DNA of 64,000 nt from Phoronis australis. Lineage: Eukaryota > Phoronida > Phoronidae. The stretch covers positions 1,059,786 to 1,123,785 of the forward strand of contig NMRA01000069.1 in the NCBI GenBank assembly GCA_002633005.1. Direction: 5' to 3'. Shown here piece after piece: positions 49,816 through 62,310 of this stretch. The position numbers and the translations under genes are program-made. Below the pieces are notes generated by a model. That model worked only from the letters and a program-made list of their open reading frames with translations, made no database searches and was not told where the DNA came from. Position 1 is the first letter of the stretch. The number at the start of each line of letters is the position of its first letter.

Positions 49816-51963
49816 CTGACTGGTTGGCAGACGTTGTAACATCATTTTGAAAGTTAAGCTACCCAGGCGATAGATGACGTTATTCGAGGACGAAGTGACC
49901 AATTGCGGGCTTGAAAAAACGTAAATCCTGCAAAGCAATTAGACTGGTTGTACATCAAAGCGTGCCAATCTAACAAAAAGCGACAAAATCAGAGGAAATA
50001 ATCATTCCTGGTCGTAGAATAAAACCAAACCTAGCAGAGAGAGAGAGAGAGAGCAACAGTATTCTCCCACAGTTCATATAGCATGACATGTGGACCCTGG
50101 ATGACTAAACTGCGTAATTCGTGTGTTTTTGTCCATTCCAAGTACTTTTCGTGTAACAGTTAATGTTACATTGGATACATGCCAACGGCTACATTTCTGT
50201 TTCAAAAAGAAAATTCACTCAAGTGATGTTTTGAAAATTATGCCTCTGGGTTTTTCTCGAGTGTTTCACGTGCCGCATGCACCTAATTCAATATAGCACA
50301 GATTTGTATGCATGCATGATGAACGCATTATGTAAGCTTATGTACGCGGTCTCGTTGGGACATTTCCAGATGAAATGAATTCCCAATAGGATATGGCAGT
50401 AGTATTCTCAAATATGTGGGATGAATTTCTTGGTTTTCTTCGTATATTTTCGTGTCTTGGCTTTTGGACTGTAAATAGTAATAGAGACATTTCCCCGTGT
50501 GGATCACAGCATTGGAAAATAACCGTGGAAACTGTGCTGATTGGCTGAACTTGAGGCAAGGACTGTATTGCGAAAAGCAGATTTTACGCTACGACCGGCA
50601 GCGATGGAGAGTTGAATGCTGCGGGCAGACGATCGTCTTAGTAAAACACACATTCGATATTAAATCGCAATTCCATGTAAAGATCTTAGCTCTACATGTA
50701 CATATACTGTATGCATACATAACGAAAAGTGTTCGTTGGATTTGAATTAGATTTTGGCTGATTTTGTTGGGTGGGGATGCTATTTATCTTGACGTATTTT
50801 ATGATAACCCAGATTGAAACTTCAGCGAGGCTAAAAAATAACCGCCTCGCTGATCACCACGTGTCTGGATATTCATCGATAAATCGTTTGTGTTTTTAAA
50901 ACAGTAACGACGCCTTGCATCAATGATTTAGGAAACCCAAATGATTGAGCACAATCCAATTCGGCGTTGTACACGCGAATTAACTCCACCAGCAGACTGC
51001 GGCCTCTACAGTGGTATACGAATTGGATCTATTTTCCCGTATTACACAATTGATACCGTGACGTAAACAACATCCATATCTTCACATGTTTTTATGTGTT
51101 CTTTACTGAGCTAATCGTCTGCTCCCAGCGTTCAACGTACTCTCCGTTGGTGCCGGCCTTTGCATAAAATCTGTTTTTGCCATAAAGTCCTTAACTGCAA
51201 ATTGGCACAGTTACTATTTGCAGTCCAGAAGCTAGGACAAGAAAATAGACCAAGAAAACTACGAAATTCATCGAAACTAAAACGACACACTGCTGCACAT
51301 CTTGTTTCGGGGAATGTTTCGATTTTTCTATTAAAGGATGGATTGTTTCTAAGTTTCCGACAAACTTTTCCTATTATTGAATGAGGTGCGTGAAAAAGCA
51401 GTTTTTTGACAACTGAAAAGTATGGTTTACACTGGCTTAAATATGACAATCGTATCGCAAAGACACAGCTTGGAACCACCATTATATACTGTTGCTGGTC
51501 TGACAAAGTGAAATGAGAAAAGTAGCAAGATGTTCAAGTTAATTTTCATTTCCACAACTTTCTACACAAGAAATTCGGAATAAGATGATAGTGCACCAGT
51601 ATCGCTTCCAGAAGTGTCGATGCTTTTACCCTGAAATGAAACGAAAACACGTACGTTGGGGGTTTGATTTATGCAAACAAATCTAAAAATAAAAATCGCC
51701 CACCTAGAACAGTTATTCTAGTTTACATATACAATATCCATCCCACTCACGATCATCATAAAATAGTGGGGACTTACATGTGCAATTTAAGTCATTAAAT
51801 GATTTTCCGGTTGCTCGCGTTAGTACTTTGAGAAGTTCTGTGTAATGTGAGCACAATCCCGGAAATCGCTTTCGCATTATATCCAGGTTCTCAGTCACTC
51901 TCTTGCATCCAATCACTAGTAAGACGGAGCTCAGAGGACTAGGAGACACCTTTGTGCAATACA

Positions 51964-52043
51964 GCCAGTAAAGCTGCAGCCGGGATTCGAACCTCGGCCT
52001 CCCAAACGGGAGTCCGGAGCTCAAACCACTGAGCAAAACCGCC
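51964..52043 (-). repeat. tRNA-like SINE fragment
   Basis: On the minus strand GGCGGTTTTGCTCAGTGGTT (A box) is followed by GAGGTTCGAATCCCGGCTGC (B box) at tRNA spacing. The acceptor and anticodon stems are incomplete, so a pol III SINE head is more likely than a working tRNA. Confidence 0.6.
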
Positions 52044-52427
52044 TCCGCTTTAATAAATCACCAGTTTCTCATTCTTTTGCGCGTTTAACCAGTTTACACA
52101 GTCCATAATTTTTCCTCAGTTGCCAAGCACGAGACCACAGACATGTCAGTCCTGAGATTTCCCCGCCAATAAACAGATTACCAGGAAGCAATGTTAGCAG
52201 TCTGTATCCAGCGACCCGTATCGCCCCCTATAGGTGTACCGGGAAGTACTTCATCTTATAGTACATGTAGAGGTGCATGGCAAAGGGAAATATGGTTAAC
52301 TTCGTAAAATGACGCTTTTTGCTATTATAGTGAATGTGATTACACATGATAAAATTTAAGCAAAAGTTCAAGTGCCTCCCCATCCTTCAGAGGTCTGATC
52401 CCTTTAAATTGTTTACTTACATCCTCA

Positions 52428-55400
52428 CTAACATTTCTTGCACCCATAGTGGTCCTTGGTCAACTGGTTACCCTTGCACTTGGAGTTGTATGGCCAATCA
52501 CAAACGCAAACGGCCGGGTTAAAGGTCGTACCAGCGGGGCAACAGTGGTAACCGAAGTTGCCGTTGCTCATGTCCTCTTGTTTGAAGCACGTGCAGTCTC
52601 TTGACGATATGGTGTACTTGTTTCCGTGACTCTTGCAGGACAAGCCGTCGGGAGTGACGCTACCTGTGGATTAAACACGGTTTTAAAGGGGCAAGAAACC
52701 CAACGTACGTCGAAGAATGCAATGGAAATTTTATGAGATCACTCACTGCAATAAAATGATCTCAACGTTTTCCTTAGTCACATGAGAAATGGGTTTTGGC
52801 TATGAAAAGAACTGACATAACCGGTGATTAGAATGACATGGCGCGATAAGTCAACTTGTTGAGCCTAGACTCAAGCACTACAACACTGTGAATTCTGCCC
52901 AAGTCCAGAAACCACACCTATTTTGACTAAGAATCAATATGATACCAATTTCAGAACGATAAGCGGGCAACATGAACTTCTTTGACGAATGCTGGCTTAT
53001 AGCTGCTTTAAACAGTAAGATACATGTAATTGCCCCATTTTAACATAAAGTCAGCGACTAGCTTGTAACATATGGTTATTGTCGTCTGTGCTTTTTGGAC
53101 CAATGTCATGATAACCTCATTGAACACAAGTGTGAGCAAGCACTTTTGAAGATTCGTCTAATAAACATTTGGAAGGCCTAGTTAGTGTCGTGTTGCAATG
53201 TTCACTTTGCTTAAGGGAGTTGTGTTTATTAAAATATTAGGATAACCCAGAGGAAATAAGTTAATAAATATTACCACACAGAATCAAATGACATATATCA
53301 GAATTGATCGCACGTCGAAGGGACGCATGGCAACATAAGTACAGTGACTAGTTAAAATTTCATTACTACCTGAGCTGTTTCCGTAAACGCAAGGGACTAA
53401 CCCTAACGCAAGATCACGTAAGGTTTAGGCAATAGATAACGCACACGATTACACTAAAACTAAGCACTTTGGGCGCATTCCGACTTACCATCAGTTGGAT
53501 TGACGCCACCTGGACATATGTTTGTTTTCGACCCCTTGCACTCAAAATTCCACGGATAATCGCACACGCACACGGCTGGGTTAAATTTCAGGCCAGCAGG
53601 GCATCTGTGGTAGCCGTTGTTTCCATTGGTTAAATCCTTTTGGTGGAAGCACGTGCAGTCGTTGTTGGAGATCGTGTACCTGTTGTTTCTGCGTTCACAC
53701 CAGCCATCTCCAACTGGAAAGGATTGTGCGCTAGTTTCTTAACATGTATTATTGAAAGACGAAGAATCGTGTATTTATCATTTAGCCTGAATTAAAAAGG
53801 CGTGGAACGCGAAAGTCGTAAAAGTACCATTGATCGTGGCGATTTTACCTCTTGGGGATGCTAACGTGAGAGTTGCGCACTTTGAATATGCAAAATTCTT
53901 TTGAAAAATTGCCAGATTCACTATTTTTGATACGAAGACGAAATAAAATCTCTTTCACCCCAATACAGTTTTCAAATTCTGCCCCTCTAATAATATATAT
54001 GCGCGCATGCGCTCAAAGAATTCGGACTGGCTGCTGCCAGAAATCGTCATTTTTTTACATCAAAAGTCAAAGTTCCCATTTTCCATAAAATAAGGGAAAT
54101 TTGCTCCGTCTATGTATTGTCATACCAAATGAGGAGAGTTGCTTTGTCGTATGAGTAAGGAAGTGACGAGCAGCTGACAGATCGATGTTTTCAAATTTGA
54201 AACTAAAGGAAAAGTACTTTGACACCAACAGAAATTCAAAATGCCTGGTGACCAATGGCAGCAAACGATTTCGAATAATGCAATTTAGTCTGTTCTTCAC
54301 GTTCCATGCCACTTTAAGACGGTATATGGCTTCACCGTTATCGTTGGGAAAAGTAAACACCACAAAATACTACTTTTTATTTGTTCGCCGCGTGGTTGCA
54401 CATGTCTAATATTCAGTGATTTAGCAAAGATTATGAAAACGCCGGCATTACTAAGCTGAATGAACACAGAGTGAACATCAGCACTGGACAATGGACTGCA
54501 TTAGACTTCATTTCATCAACCAAACCGGTTTGATGCAGTCTGTACACTGTAGAAGCCTTTCAAAAACATCATTTTTGTGGTTATGTAATGCCGGGTTAAC
54601 CGACCGAGAAGAAACTCAAAAGATGTGGGACGGAAACCGCGGCGGCAAAAGTGTGGACAAAATTGTGACGATTTGGCCAATTATGGCTATCGGGGGCCAA
54701 CTCAAAAATTACTTGCACGCCCGGACTTCTAGGTCCCCCAAAAACTCGATATGGCACTGTAGTTATACAATACCAGGCAAACGTGCTTAAACTTCAAATT
54801 CCCCGAAATTGGTGGATCTAAAGATACCTCCATTGCCGTTTTTGCCGTTCTCATGACCGTCAGGTGGACATCTCGTTGTCGCCGCCCCGTGGCACTTTGA
54901 CTGATCTTTGTAATCGCAGACACACTCTTTGGGGTTAAAGGTCGTAGTATCGGGACAGCGATGGTAGCCTTCGTTACCATTGCTCATGTCACGCTGATGG
55001 AAACACTTGCAATCGGGACTCGAAACTGTATAAAGATTCCCTCTTTGTTTGCAGTAACCAACTTTTTGTGCATCTGAAAATTGATACAAGAGGCATCGAG
55101 ATACAAAAAGTCTGTTTGACGAAAGTTTTCCGAGTAATGTGTATTGGTAGTCAGGATTTGGTTAAAGAATATCATTATTAGACGCCAACGCTGAAATTTG
55201 GTAAATGTTTGACTGTGTATTCGTAGAAAACGCCGAAGAGCGAGACTAGTTTGACTTACATGTACATCAACTTGCCAGAGACGATATCGTTTTGCTGTTG
55301 AGTTTTTTTGACGCCTACGAAAGTCCGGTTCACACATTTGAGTGTGACTCGTGAAGGCGGTCGGTAAGCATGAATACGAATAAATGTCAACTTAAAAGAG

Positions 55401-56634
55401 ACATGAACTACATGTTTCAGCACTTAATTTAGTATGAATTTATTTTGAAAAAAGTATAGTTCGGTTTCCGTTAATCCCATCTTCTTAAAAATGCCAACAT
55501 TTTTCTTTTTTAGTTCTAAAATAATTTATCTTAGTTACGTAAAGCCCCACTGCAAGCGCTGTTTTTCGTGACGTCGATGATGCATTTTGAAGAAAAATCT
55601 CTGAAACGACAATTGCTGGAGTAATTTCCAAAGTGAAGTCGTGTAATTATGGTCAAATTTGAGCTTTTTCATCATGATTTATTGTCACCTGTTACGTCAC
55701 TTCAAGGTACTCTTTCCTTCATTTTCTCTCGTTTACAACTTACGAAGAGTTTCACCAATCGAAAAACGTCACAAAATACCAACATTTCGTAAATGACAGT
55801 ACTGCTTTTATTTGCATTTTACAGGCAAATTTAAAGGAAGTTCAATGATTTTCAGCAGTGCATGCTACTTTGCTAATGCAGCACCAGAAATTCAAAGGAT
55901 CATGTTTAACATACATGTACCTCGTTTAATTCTGATTATTTTGAAAATAACTCGCTTACGTGTCAAAAGAGCATTGTTTGGGAACGAATTTAAAATAGAT
56001 GGAACAATTCCTTTCATGACGTTTTTAATTCAGTAAGAAGTGGAACGAATATCTTTTAAAAAATCTGCAGTCTTATTCCATGAAGTATGAACTTATTTTG
56101 GCCAATGTCCCATCGCCTAGAAGCCATTGTTAATGTAACATGTAGTAATTGTCATACTTTACCCAACAGGTAATTGAACAATATTGGCGAAATACAAGGC
56201 GCTGGGAAACGAGTAGAGTTTCTTATTGTTAAATCCGTGCACTAACTGCGTTCATCACATGAGGTCAAAAATATACAATCATTAGCTTTGTTCAATGGAA
56301 TGATTTTCCGTATATTTTTGGAAATGTGAAATAATATTGTAGTACATGTATGTGTCCATTACCCTTTTACGAAAATCGATGCGTGCCCAACCCAGAGCAG
56401 AGATTTGTGGGATACAAGACCTCCTCGTTCAGTGTAAGAAGTGTTAGACAAGGATGGTCTGCGTGATAAGCTGGCAGCAGTTATTGTTTTTGAATAGACG
56501 CTACCTGTTCGTGGTACATTTATACGATTGTGCAAAGTATTGTACACTATTGATCATAAAATGCGTCTCATAAATTAAAGGAACTTACCTGTAGTAAACG
56601 CCACCAACACGATAACAAGTAAGCCGCCAATCAT
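52428..56634 (-). CDS. Secreted triple CBM14-like chitin-binding protein, copy B
   Basis: Tandem paralogue of gene A, 250 residues. Exons on the minus strand: 56589-56634 (signal peptide MIGGLLVIVLVAFTT), 54828-55073, 53489-53713 and 52428-52663. All introns are phase 1, as in copy A, and exon 3 has the same length (225 bp). Modules 1-3 are nearly identical to their counterparts: SPDCKCFHQRDMSNGN, NDCTCFHQKDLTNGN and RDCTCFKQEDMSNGN. The signal peptides and the last residues (DHYGCKKC here, DAKQCNKCK in A) differ. Near-identity of the modules with diverged introns suggests a recent duplication with purifying selection or gene conversion. Chitin binding is inferred from CPAG, FNP and CDWP blocks of the CBM14 type. 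Confidence 0.85.
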
Positions 56635-57072
56635 TTTTTCCGATTATCAACCTGAAAAGTATAGAATGTGAACGTACATAGGTCTACTCACTCTCTTCAC
56701 CGTTGCATTGCATTTCATAGATCGGAGATTGAAAAGAGTTTGATTTTTATAAATGACTGTCATCGTAATATTGGAAAACCAGGATCAGAAATGACAAAAA
56801 TAGTCCCAACAGAAAACCAAGTTGGGAATTCCAGAAAATTCAAAATTTATTCTACAAATAGATACGGGAAATTATAGACAGGCTATAAGCATGATTTTTC
56901 CTTTTGATTATCTTAACTTTAAAGAACCCTGGAAAATCGATACAATTTAGGTGATAGTTGATCGTCAAGACAAACGTGGAGAAAACTTCTCATATGCTTA
57001 ACCAACGTTTCAGTTTAAAAATTCCGATTCAAAAACAAAGTATCTCAAACATAAAGTTTAAAGTATTAATAC

Positions 57073-57166
57073 CTGAAATACCACTTTAGCTGGCTGCTTC
57101 TTTGTTCCTCGTCAAGAGACCGCGGACAGAACTGATAGCTCGACCAAACTTGGCGCTTTTTATATG
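57073..57166 (-). promoter_or_regulatory. TATA promoter and untranslated leader exon of gene B
   Basis: On the minus strand CATATAAAAAGC (57155-57166) lies upstream of a leader that contains GGTCTCTTGACGAGGA and ends GGTATTTCAG before a GTATTA donor (57067-57072). The acceptor TACTTTTCAG, then GTTGATAATC, precedes the ATG of the signal-peptide exon. It mirrors gene A. The TSS is expected about 30 bp past the TATA box, near 57125. Confidence 0.7.
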
Positions 57167-57762
57167 TTCGGGCGCCTTAGTTTTTGCAATTAACAGCAGC
57201 TGTTAACACCATCCAACCGATTGAAGTTCACCGACATTACATAATTAGAGAATTTTAGTGTGCACATTTCGAATGCACCAGGCTCTAAAAACGAATAAAG
57301 TAAAAAGTAATTTGAATGTCCCACTGCCTACCGTTCACTTTGACGAGAACAGTGTACCATATACTCCTAATTTTCTTTGAGTTTTAACTTTATACCACGA
57401 ACCCATATTTCTGCTTCTCTTTCTTCAGCCCCCGTGCGTTATCAGCCAAGAATGCGACGGGTGAGAACGCCAATTCCCGCTGGCAACGAGGACCTTCCCA
57501 CTGTTTAGACCACTTGCTGAGAAGGCCGGGGGAGAACTGGGAGAATATCGCCATCTCGTTACACTTCGACTAAGGTCTGTAGCCTAGCAACTGGAAAATC
57601 AGCATGAGGCCTTAAAAACCTCAGGCGAATTTTGCTCCGCAGTAGCAAGCGACGAGATCTTGCTTCCTATCTCGAAAACACTTATTGGCCACATTTCTCA
57701 CTGGCAAGTGTGGTTGCTAAACTGAATCGGGCTCACTTTCCCCCATTGACCGTTATTTCATT

Positions 57763-58098
57763 ATGACGCATCTTCATCTTCAAGGCCTAAATGGTGGGCT
57801 TGAAGGGATTTATCCTATAGTAGGCAAAGTCGAGCTAGTGGTCGATTTAATTAAGCGAATGAGCTTTTGGCACGACGCAAATTTCCATGGCCGGAATTAC
57901 GAGGCCTTCCCTAGACGCAAGAATCTCGTGAAAACGCAAGATCGCCTGTGGCTTCACGAGATATCGCGATGTATTACAAACGATCGCACTAGCTTCCTTT
58001 GTGATATTCTTGCGTCTAAGGAGCTCAGCTTAAGGTGGTTTATGTACAAAATAGTAGGTGCACTTGGGGTGGGATTCAGGGAACAAATAGCACTCTAG
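57763..58098 (+). CDS. Unrecognised 111-residue ORF
   Basis: ATG-started frame from MTHLHLQGLNGGLEGIYPIV to REQIAL. It contains an aromatic and charged middle (FWHDANFHGRNYEAFPRRKN) and no signal peptide or clear membrane segment. The GC content is higher than the surroundings, which makes it more than random, but no family or exon context is evident. It may be an exon of an unannotated gene or a chance frame. Confidence 0.25.
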   Translation: MTHLHLQGLNGGLEGIYPIVGKVELVVDLIKRMSFWHDANFHGRNYEAFPRRKNLVKTQDRLWLHEISRCITNDRTSFLCDILASKELSLRWFMYKIVGALGVGFREQIAL

Positions 58099-58283
58099 TT
58101 TGACAATAATTTGTATTCCCATAACTTCGCTGTAAAACTGCTCGTTTCATCTGTATAAATATTCACCAGGCTATATATATGAAGTGTTTCAGTTCAAGCG
58201 AAGGTTTTGCGGAGTTCAGTTTTCATTGTTGCTATAACAGTGATATTAGAGTAGAGTTTATTATGTCTCGCGGTGAGAAATTT

Positions 58284-58610
58284 CTAGCCAAAATCACATA
58301 CTCTAATTGCACGGCGATATCTCGAGAGATTTTGCTGTACTAGTGACGCGCTAGAGTTATTAAACTGGGCCCTGAAATACATTTTCTTTTCATCGGTCCA
58401 TTTTATACCAAAATCATAAGAAAGTATCCTCCGGAAGGTATCGCCATAAAATGTCTGAACTATATTTGATTCATCATTTGCAATAAAAATGCAAGTTTTA
58501 TCGTCCGAAAATGTCTGGTTAAGTCTATAAGATTTTGTTACCGTGTTTTCAATCGCTAATTCATGATTATGTAGCCACTGTGTACCAGACATTGTGGCGC
58601 CGTTAAACAC
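58284..58610 (-). CDS. Unrecognised 108-residue ORF
   Basis: Frame from MFNGATMSGTQWLHNHELAI to the stop, hydrophilic, with TFSDDKTCIFIANDES and YDFGIKWTDEKKMYFRAQF. No homologue comes to mind and there is no promoter or poly(A) context. Kept as a low-confidence hypothetical. Confidence 0.2.
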   Translation of the reverse strand: MFNGATMSGTQWLHNHELAIENTVTKSYRLNQTFSDDKTCIFIANDESNIVQTFYGDTFRRILSYDFGIKWTDEKKMYFRAQFNNSSASLVQQNLSRYRRAIRVCDFG

Positions 58611-58612
58611 GT

Positions 58613-58722
58613 GATCGAAAAGGTGTGACGTCCATAAGAAACTCTACTGTGCAGTCGTTACGTCATTGAACGCATGGTCGAAAAGTGTGACGTCCATACG
58701 AAACTGTACCGTGCAGTCGTAA
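58613..58722 (+). repeat. Two-copy tandem repeat (about 63 bp)
   Basis: GGTGTGACGTCCATAAGAAA and GTGTGACGTCCATACGAAAC, each followed by an ACTGTGCAGTCGT-type block. Both contain a CRE-like TGACGTC. Intergenic. Confidence 0.8.
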
Positions 58723-60127
58723 CTCACACTGCAAGTTCCCGCATACACGTATGAACCCATGGGTTTGTGTGGGGAATAGAATATCGAGTTACCCCTTGCA
58801 ATAACAGGGGGAAACGCCCATGTCTCTGGTTATTGGGAAAGGCTTTCAACATATCGAGGTATACGCGTGTTGTGAGGTTTGTGCCTATATTTGCGCCATT
58901 GTCGCAAAACTTGGACACTGAACTCGTGTACCCTTTCAATGCGTATGAGATTTTTGTCTCATTCAGGCATGACCAACACAAAAAGCATAAAAATTTTCAT
59001 ACAGTCGTTGGCTAACATCATATCTTTTTCTTGACTAACATTAAATATGGCTGTGGTTGACGCTGATTACGTGTTTTAAAACGTCGACTGAATGTAGGAT
59101 TGAATTGTGTTCGATAGGTTGGGGAACTGATCGAGTGAAGAATTTCGAAATGTCCACAACACCCTAAAGAGGTGACAGGTGGTCTGATGCCTTTAATGTT
59201 ACACCGGGCGTGACTTGGCCTCACCCCCCTATTGAAGGGTTTGGTTTGCAACAGACCCGTTTCTGTAAGCAAACCTGGGAACAAGGTTCTAATCTTTGTA
59301 TTCGAAATCAAACTTAAATCTATTTTTGACAGTTTGCGTTCTACATTTGTGCAAATTCAAGATAAATGTTTAATATGTTATATTTGACTGATTAGTGTTT
59401 AAGGACAGGTTCGCACTTGATGATTCCTAGATGCAAATTATATTCTCTAGTAAAAACTCGAAATTTGAATCGGCCTCAGTGCAAGCCTGGAATCAGGCAG
59501 ACATTCACGTCAGCCATAGTGTACCCGAGTACAAACGTGGATCGTAAAATGTCAAAAGTAATCTCGAACTGGATTTCAAGTTCGATGATTAGATTCCGGG
59601 CCAAGATCTTTCCTCATTGTTGAAAGAACGGCAAGTATTTCTATTGGAAAATTATTTGCTACACATGTGACGAAAAAGCAGGCCTAGACATGATTGTATG
59701 GGAAGTTGCATTTAAGTCTGAGTGGCCCGTCCCGTGTGTGTTATCTCAACAGTTGTTAATTTTAGATCCAAAGTGCTGCGACTCGGCAGAGATGTTTTTA
59801 TTTATAATGATTATTACGGAAAACACAATTCGGTAGAGATGTTTATTTCAAGTGCTCTCGTGCAGCAGTGCAGTGGCTCTTTCAGGTTATTTTGCTTTCA
59901 TGAACGCCGCGCTCACAAATCAACTGTGTCATGTCATTTGCTCACTTCAGCTTTCAGCAAGGAGTGTGTAGAACGATAGGAGGTTCCACTGCGCCATCTT
60001 TCCATTCGCCGCAATGGTTATCTGTCGAAGAATTAGCGCCTCAAGCGGCAAATAAGCAAAACTAACTTAGCGACAGGAGGCCGAGCCATGTAAACACTGA
60101 TAAATGTATACTTAACCTTTATGAAAA

Positions 60128-60430
60128 AAATGAGAATCGCACTGGATTCCAGTGAGATTCCAGTTAGATTCTCACTAAATCAGCCAGTATAGTTAGAAAT
60201 GCTAGTGACAACCTAGATAGAAAACAGTGAAAAAATACTCTGCAACAGTGAGAATTTTGCTGGGTCTTAGAAAATTTCGAAGTGAAAATTCAGTGAGAAT
60301 ATTGGTACTTAGGAAAATTATGGTTGAGAATCCAGTCAGACTTTCAAACTTAGAAAATTTTTCAGTGAGAACTAGGTGAGAATTTGGGCTTGCAAAAATT
60401 GGAGTGAGAATTCAGTGAGAATTTAAGATA
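60128..60430 (+). repeat. Degenerate GTGAGAAT(TC)CA array
   Basis: Imperfect short units built on CAGTGAGAATTC or GTGAGAATCCAG recur about a dozen times over 300 bp with irregular spacing. It has no open reading frame of note and no inverted ends. Confidence 0.7.
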
Positions 60431-61209
60431 GACAAACACGCTGATTGGCTGTTCCTGTGGAAATGTCAGTTGGATCAGATTGCTGAATTCAAAATAAAAT
60501 GGCGCCAGGAATGAAGAGTTGATATGAAGTAGAGAAATAGCTTTAAGAATGTTGATGTTTTTCTAACAAATTTTTTGAAATTACTGAACAGTTTGTCTGC
60601 AAGTCAACTAGAGGGGATCCTGGACTGAAGCTGTGTGTTAATAGCTAAGGTTAGTACATTTCATGCATCAAGTAGAGTGCATGAAGCACCAGTATTAAAC
60701 TGATGTCTTCCTTCTGGCAGCTGAGCTCTTAGTATTTTGTTGATTCAGAGATTTTCAGTAAGACGAAATTTCACCGAGTGCCGGGGAATGCTATGCAAAT
60801 TAGTTACATTCTCATACACCGGTAGCCCAGAGCACTTAGAATAGATGAACGAGGTACCATAGGAGCATTTAGAGTCCACCTCACTATATACAGAAATGGA
60901 CGTCTGCCGTTGTCTGCACTCTGGGTGAAACCCCTGGGGACCTTACAAGAGGGCCAAAAATGAACTAGTTTAGATATTCTAGCTACCGACCAAAAGTGAT
61001 TTTCATTTATCGGCGCCGGGTCACCCTTTCCAGATTGCAATTTGTCTGTCATGGGTCATTCGGTGTTCACTGCGGTACTGTTGTTCGTTTTAAACCAGTT
61101 TTATTGGGTACCGCGAATATCTAATCTACCTCAAATTTTCAAATCCAATTTCAAGTGTCAAATTCGGAACACGGCGCGTTCGTAACGGAACTATGGCTAT
61201 AGAATCTCC

Positions 61210-61345
61210 CGCGATATCCTAGGCGACCGGCAGCGGCGCTGTGCACTACGACTCCGTTTCCGTCGTCTGCTCCACTGTGCAATGAAGAAAATTTACTTCA
61301 TTTTTTAAAGAAAATGGAACCTGAGTGGCGATGAAAAAACAGAAG
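61210..61345 (+). other. GC-rich island with a possible first exon
   Basis: A CG-rich stretch (GCGACCGGCAGCGGCGCTGT) precedes an AT-rich leader, an ATG at 61331 (MKKQKLL) and a good donor CTGCTG then GTAAGATG at 61352. This looks like a promoter and short first exon of a plus-strand gene, but no downstream exon was recognised before the window ends. Weak evidence. Confidence 0.2.
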
Positions 61346-61646
61346 CTGCTGGTAAGATGTGAATTTTAATCGAAGCCTTAGTGAATCACTCAGGAACTCG
61401 CAATACTCTCTTTGTCAAACCTTATCTTAAGACGGTTTCCAAAGCAATCCCGTCATTATTGCCAACACGAAAAATGGATTTGGTCTTTTGGGCATTTGAA
61501 GACTATTTCAAATACGACAAATTTGTTAAGAATTGATGGCACAAAATATAAAACATGTAATAAGCATTACAAAAAGAAGTAGGTTACGCGCGCAAACGCT
61601 GTGGCCCATAAACAAGTAAGTCTTTTAGTATGCGAATTGTAGTGGA

Positions 61647-61719
61647 AGCTTGGTGGTGTAGTGGTAACGTACGCGCGCTCAACCCGCTAGGTCGTGAGTT
61701 CGAGTCTTCGACGCCAGCA
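61647..61719 (+). repeat. tRNA-like SINE head
   Basis: GGTGGTGTAGTGGTAACG (A box) and GTGAGTTCGAGTCTTCGAC (B box) at tRNA spacing. The candidate acceptor stem pairs only in part. A T-rich tail follows at 61748-61770. A SINE head or tRNA pseudogene is most likely. Confidence 0.6.
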
Positions 61720-62170
61720 TTTCTTCCTGTTTGACACGTTCTCCGTGTTTTTTTTTTTTGCCTTTTTTTTCTTGGATAATACTTCAGGAATCAAGGAAAA
61801 TGCTTGATTTTTAGAGGTAAAAACAGAAAAATTTCCTGGGCGGGAGGGGGGAAACCCCCCTCCCGCCCATTCGGTGCTATGCTTATCTACAATCGTGGTT
61901 CAGTTTGCGCAAATGCTTCCAGCCGGACAAAATGTTGGGCCCCTCCCCCTTGTGATATCCTAGATCCGCCACTGATTTTCATTCACTTATAATCAAAAAA
62001 GGAATGAGAATGTGTGTTTTAGTGGATATTAAAGTGTAATGGTCAGCACGATTTTTGCTTACATTCTCAGTCATACATGTACTTCCATGGACAGCATTAT
62101 TTTAGTGATTACTCTTGGGGGTTCAGGGGGCACTTGCCACCCTCCCCCCTCCGGTGCCAGCGGGAGAGTG

Positions 62171-62310
62171 TACATGGGAGGAGTGCAAAACAAGTAAAAA
62201 CCAGATGGGCGCAAAATGGGTTGTTGACTCTCACCCAGCGGTTACATGGGAGGAGTGTTAAACAGCTAAAAACGAGTAGGTGCTCCTCATGGGTGTTGAG
62301 CCCCTCCCAT
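62171..62310 (+). repeat. Two-copy tandem repeat (72 bp)
   Basis: TACATGGGAGGAGTGCAAAA and TTACATGGGAGGAGTGTTAA begin two diverged units at a 72-bp offset, inside a GC-rich dispersed repeat region (CACTTGCCACCCTCCCCCCT). Confidence 0.65.
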
